Assembly: GCA_023265215.1 (NCBI GenBank) | Contig: JAHFUH010000276.1 | Location: forward strand, 1 to 7,285 | Reading direction: 5' to 3' | Source: Acidobacteriota bacterium | GTDB lineage: Bacteria; Acidobacteriota; UBA6911 | Length of the DNA stretch: 7,285 bases | Shown: positions 5,436-7,285 of the stretch, in pieces | How the letters are laid out: every line of letters begins with the position of its first letter | How positions within the stretch are numbered: position 1 is the stretch's first letter | Notes under the pieces: generated by a model | What the model saw: the letters and a program-made list of their open reading frames with translations, nothing else | What the model was told of the DNA's origin: nothing | The model's database searches: none | Translations under genes and position numbers: made by a program

Positions 5436-7285
5436 ATGGCTGATCTTGCAGGAGTTAACGGGACTAGAGAAAAATTCGAGGTCGTAGGGAAGCCGAATAT
5501 TCCCGGCAAGCTTTCCTATTCGCTCGCAACAGGCAAGGCCAAATTCGGCATCGACTATGTCTTCGATGGCATGCTCCATGCCAAATTCCTCCGAAGTCCT
5601 TATGCAAATGCGATGGTGAAGAGTGTTGATGTCGCCGCGGCAAAAAAAGTCCGCGGTGTCGTCGACGTTGTTACCTGGGAAGACGATGATCTGAAGAATT
5701 TTGGCGGCCGTGGTGGAATGGGGATGGGAGGCGGCGGCGCTGCGCCGAAACAGGCTCCTGGAGAAACTGCCGCGAAAACCGCCCCAAAAGCTCAGCAGGG
5801 TGGCGGCGGCGGTTTTGGAGGGGGATCCCAAGGCGCCTACGTCAGTCAGACGGCCAATATGGAGGACGAGGAAGTAGCGGTAATCGTCGTTGCGGAAACC
5901 GAAGAAGCCTGTGAGGAAGGCTTGAGGGCCCTCAACCCGCAGTGGGAGGAGCGTCCGCACATCGTCGACATACTCGAAGGAAGAAAGCCCGATGCGCCGG
6001 TTATCCGAGGCAAAAGCAACGTCACCGCCGCAACGAATAACCGAGGCGATGTGGAAGCCGGCTTCAAGGAAGCCGATCAAATCATCGAATATGACTTCAA
6101 CATGCCCGCATTTTCCGGCCATATTCCCAATCCTTCAGGATCGGTTGCCTATTGGTTTGACGACACGAGGCAGATGCAGAGTTCCGACCAGCAGAGCTTG
6201 CGAATTGAAGGCGCCGTCTGGACCGCCAGGCAGGGGAAAGATGCCGTGGGCAGCATGTATGGGCTTCCCCCGGAAAGAGTAAATCAGGAAGGTTTGTTCC
6301 AGGGCGGCAAATATTGCGATTGGGGCATGAGGAAAACACAACAAATCACGCCGATGCTCGCCAAAAGAACTGGAAGGCCCGTTCGAATGGTGCTTACCCG
6401 CAAAGAAATGTACGATTTCAATCTGAATCAGCGTTTCTCGCACCTGAAGGTCGGGTTTAAAAAGAGCGGCTTGATCACTGCAATCGAGGACTTTTCCATC
6501 GCCGATGCAGGAGTTCCTCCCGTTTCAACCCTCGGCACTTCCGGCGATCAGGGGTACGGCCCCTATTTCACGACAAGATGCCTGAATATCAAGCAGACGA
6601 TGGATGTCGTGAACAGCAACAGAGGCAAGATGTACACGAGTGGCCAACACTGCCCCTTCAATTGGGATTCGCTCACCATGGCGATTCACCTGGTCGCTGA
6701 AAAATTGGATAAGGACCCGATCGATATCGCCACAATCAATCTGCATGGACCAACGAGCGAGACTGATCCCAATCCCGTCCCCAGCTTTCAAGCATGCGTA
6801 GAGGAAGGCAAGAAGCTGATGAACTGGAAGTGGCATACAACGGGCGCCAAAAAACTCTCCGACGGGAGATTGCACGGCGCAAGCTTCCGGTATCAGCTGA
6901 GCCCACGGCACGCGGGCATGAGTTATGACAGCAAACTGGAGCTTAAGGGCGGCAAAGTGCATATGGGCACCCAGGGGTGCTGCACCGGCATCTTCGCGGT
7001 AGAAGGGAACGCGATGGTCGTTGCTGAGGAACTTGGCCTCCGATATGAAGATATCAGCATCGATTTCGATTACAAGGAGCCCTTTGCTCCCGTCGGTGGA
7101 GGCAGCGATGGAACGACTGCTTCTGCCTGGGTTACAAAAGAGTGCGCGAATATCCTGAAACGGCGAATCCTTGAAGCCTCAATAGAGACCGCGAACAACC
7201 CAGCTCCTGCAGGAGGAGGCATGATGGGCGGCCGAGGCGGTGGCGGCGGCGCTCCGGCGGCACCCAGTCCGTTCAAAGGTCTGAA
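5436..7285 (+). CDS. Molybdopterin-binding large subunit of a xanthine dehydrogenase/CO dehydrogenase-family enzyme (3' end cut by the window)
   Basis: This catalytic subunit should hydroxylate or oxidise a small organic or aldehyde-type substrate at a molybdenum cofactor. The frame is open for 616 codons plus two bases; related COG1529 proteins usually run to about 750-800 residues, so the C-terminus with the catalytic Glu is missing. Residues about 16-180 form the a/b hammerhead domain (VVGKPNIPGKLSYSLATGKA; LHAKFLRSPYANA; EVAVIVVAETEEA). Residues about 200-430 are the first cofactor-binding domain, with GHIPNPSGSVAYW (228-240), WTARQG (262-267), GLFQGGK (286-292) and RPVRMVLTRKEMYDF. The second cofactor domain follows (MGTQGCCTGIF; PVGGGSDGTTAS). 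Two Gly-rich inserts are unusual: residues 90-133 in the hammerhead and 593-605 in the last domain. The motifs usually read HxPMEP and GGGFGGK, and here they differ. There is no signal peptide, so export would depend on the Tat signal of the small subunit. No FAD subunit is seen within the window. Confidence 0.93.
   Translation, partial: MADLAGVNGTREKFEVVGKPNIPGKLSYSLATGKAKFGIDYVFDGMLHAKFLRSPYANAMVKSVDVAAAKKVRGVVDVVTWEDDDLKNFGGRGGMGMGGGGAAPKQAPGETAAKTAPKAQQGGGGGFGGGSQGAYVSQTANMEDEEVAVIVVAETEEACEEGLRALNPQWEERPHIVDILEGRKPDAPVIRGKSNVTAATNNRGDVEAGFKEADQIIEYDFNMPAFSGHIPNPSGSVAYWFDDTRQMQSSDQQSLRIEGAVWTARQGKDAVGSMYGLPPERVNQEGLFQGGKYCDWGMRKTQQITPMLAKRTGRPVRMVLTRKEMYDFNLNQRFSHLKVGFKKSGLITAIEDFSIADAGVPPVSTLGTSGDQGYGPYFTTRCLNIKQTMDVVNSNRGKMYTSGQHCPFNWDSLTMAIHLVAEKLDKDPIDIATINLHGPTSETDPNPVPSFQACVEEGKKLMNWKWHTTGAKKLSDGRLHGASFRYQLSPRHAGMSYDSKLELKGGKVHMGTQGCCTGIFAVEGNAMVVAEELGLRYEDISIDFDYKEPFAPVGGGSDGTTASAWVTKECANILKRRILEASIETANNPAPAGGGMMGGRGGGGGAPAAPSPFKGL

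Noticed and set aside
5703..5834. Frameshift or assembly join as the cause of the Gly-rich stretch
   Set aside because: The same reading frame gives recognisable family sequence both before and after it, so a frameshift is not needed; a repeat-length error by sequencing remains possible.
5418..6122. Minus-strand open frame of 234 codons opposite the hydroxylase large subunit
   Set aside because: The plus strand is clearly coding here, and the minus product shows no family features.

Overview
The window reads as chromosomal DNA of a Gram-negative, probably free-living environmental bacterium with moderately high GC. The clues are a PII protein with the uridylylation tyrosine Tyr51, a near-perfect sigma-54 promoter, and a Tat-exported molybdenum hydroxylase. 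Intergenic repeats of the REP/MITE and 9-bp-unit kind point to an environmental lineage such as Acidobacteriota or Desulfobacterota-like groups. This is inference; nothing in the sequence fixes the taxon.

Layout. Positions 1-4590 are all read leftwards (minus strand). In transcription order they hold a YIP1-family membrane protein (4590-3805), a 25-bp perfect inverted repeat lying on its stop codon, tyrosyl-tRNA synthetase tyrS (3651-2371), and a 339-bp intergenic region with a sigma-54 promoter. Then come a PII protein gene (2031-1693), the ammonium transporter gene amt (1644-247), a 9-bp-periodic inverted repeat (134-224), and the first 28 codons of a further gene cut by the left edge. From 4769 rightwards (plus strand) lies a two-gene operon: a Tat-exported [2Fe-2S] subunit and the large molybdopterin-binding subunit of a xanthine dehydrogenase/CO dehydrogenase-family enzyme. 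The large subunit runs off the right edge.

How the genes work together. PII plus Amt is the classic nitrogen-sensing pair: PII plugs the ammonium channel according to its uridylylation and 2-oxoglutarate/ATP/ADP state. The sigma-54 promoter indicates induction by nitrogen limitation. The molybdenum hydroxylase pair should act in the periplasm: the small subunit carries an RR signal and the large one has none, so the complex is probably co-exported after cofactor loading. Its substrate cannot be told from sequence.

Most unusual content: the large hydroxylase subunit has two glycine-rich low-complexity inserts and altered active-site signatures, which suggests a divergent clade. Two intergenic loci share a 9-bp repeat unit. 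A 25-bp palindromic element overlaps a stop codon. I see no CRISPR array, tRNA, rRNA, transposase gene or defence system.
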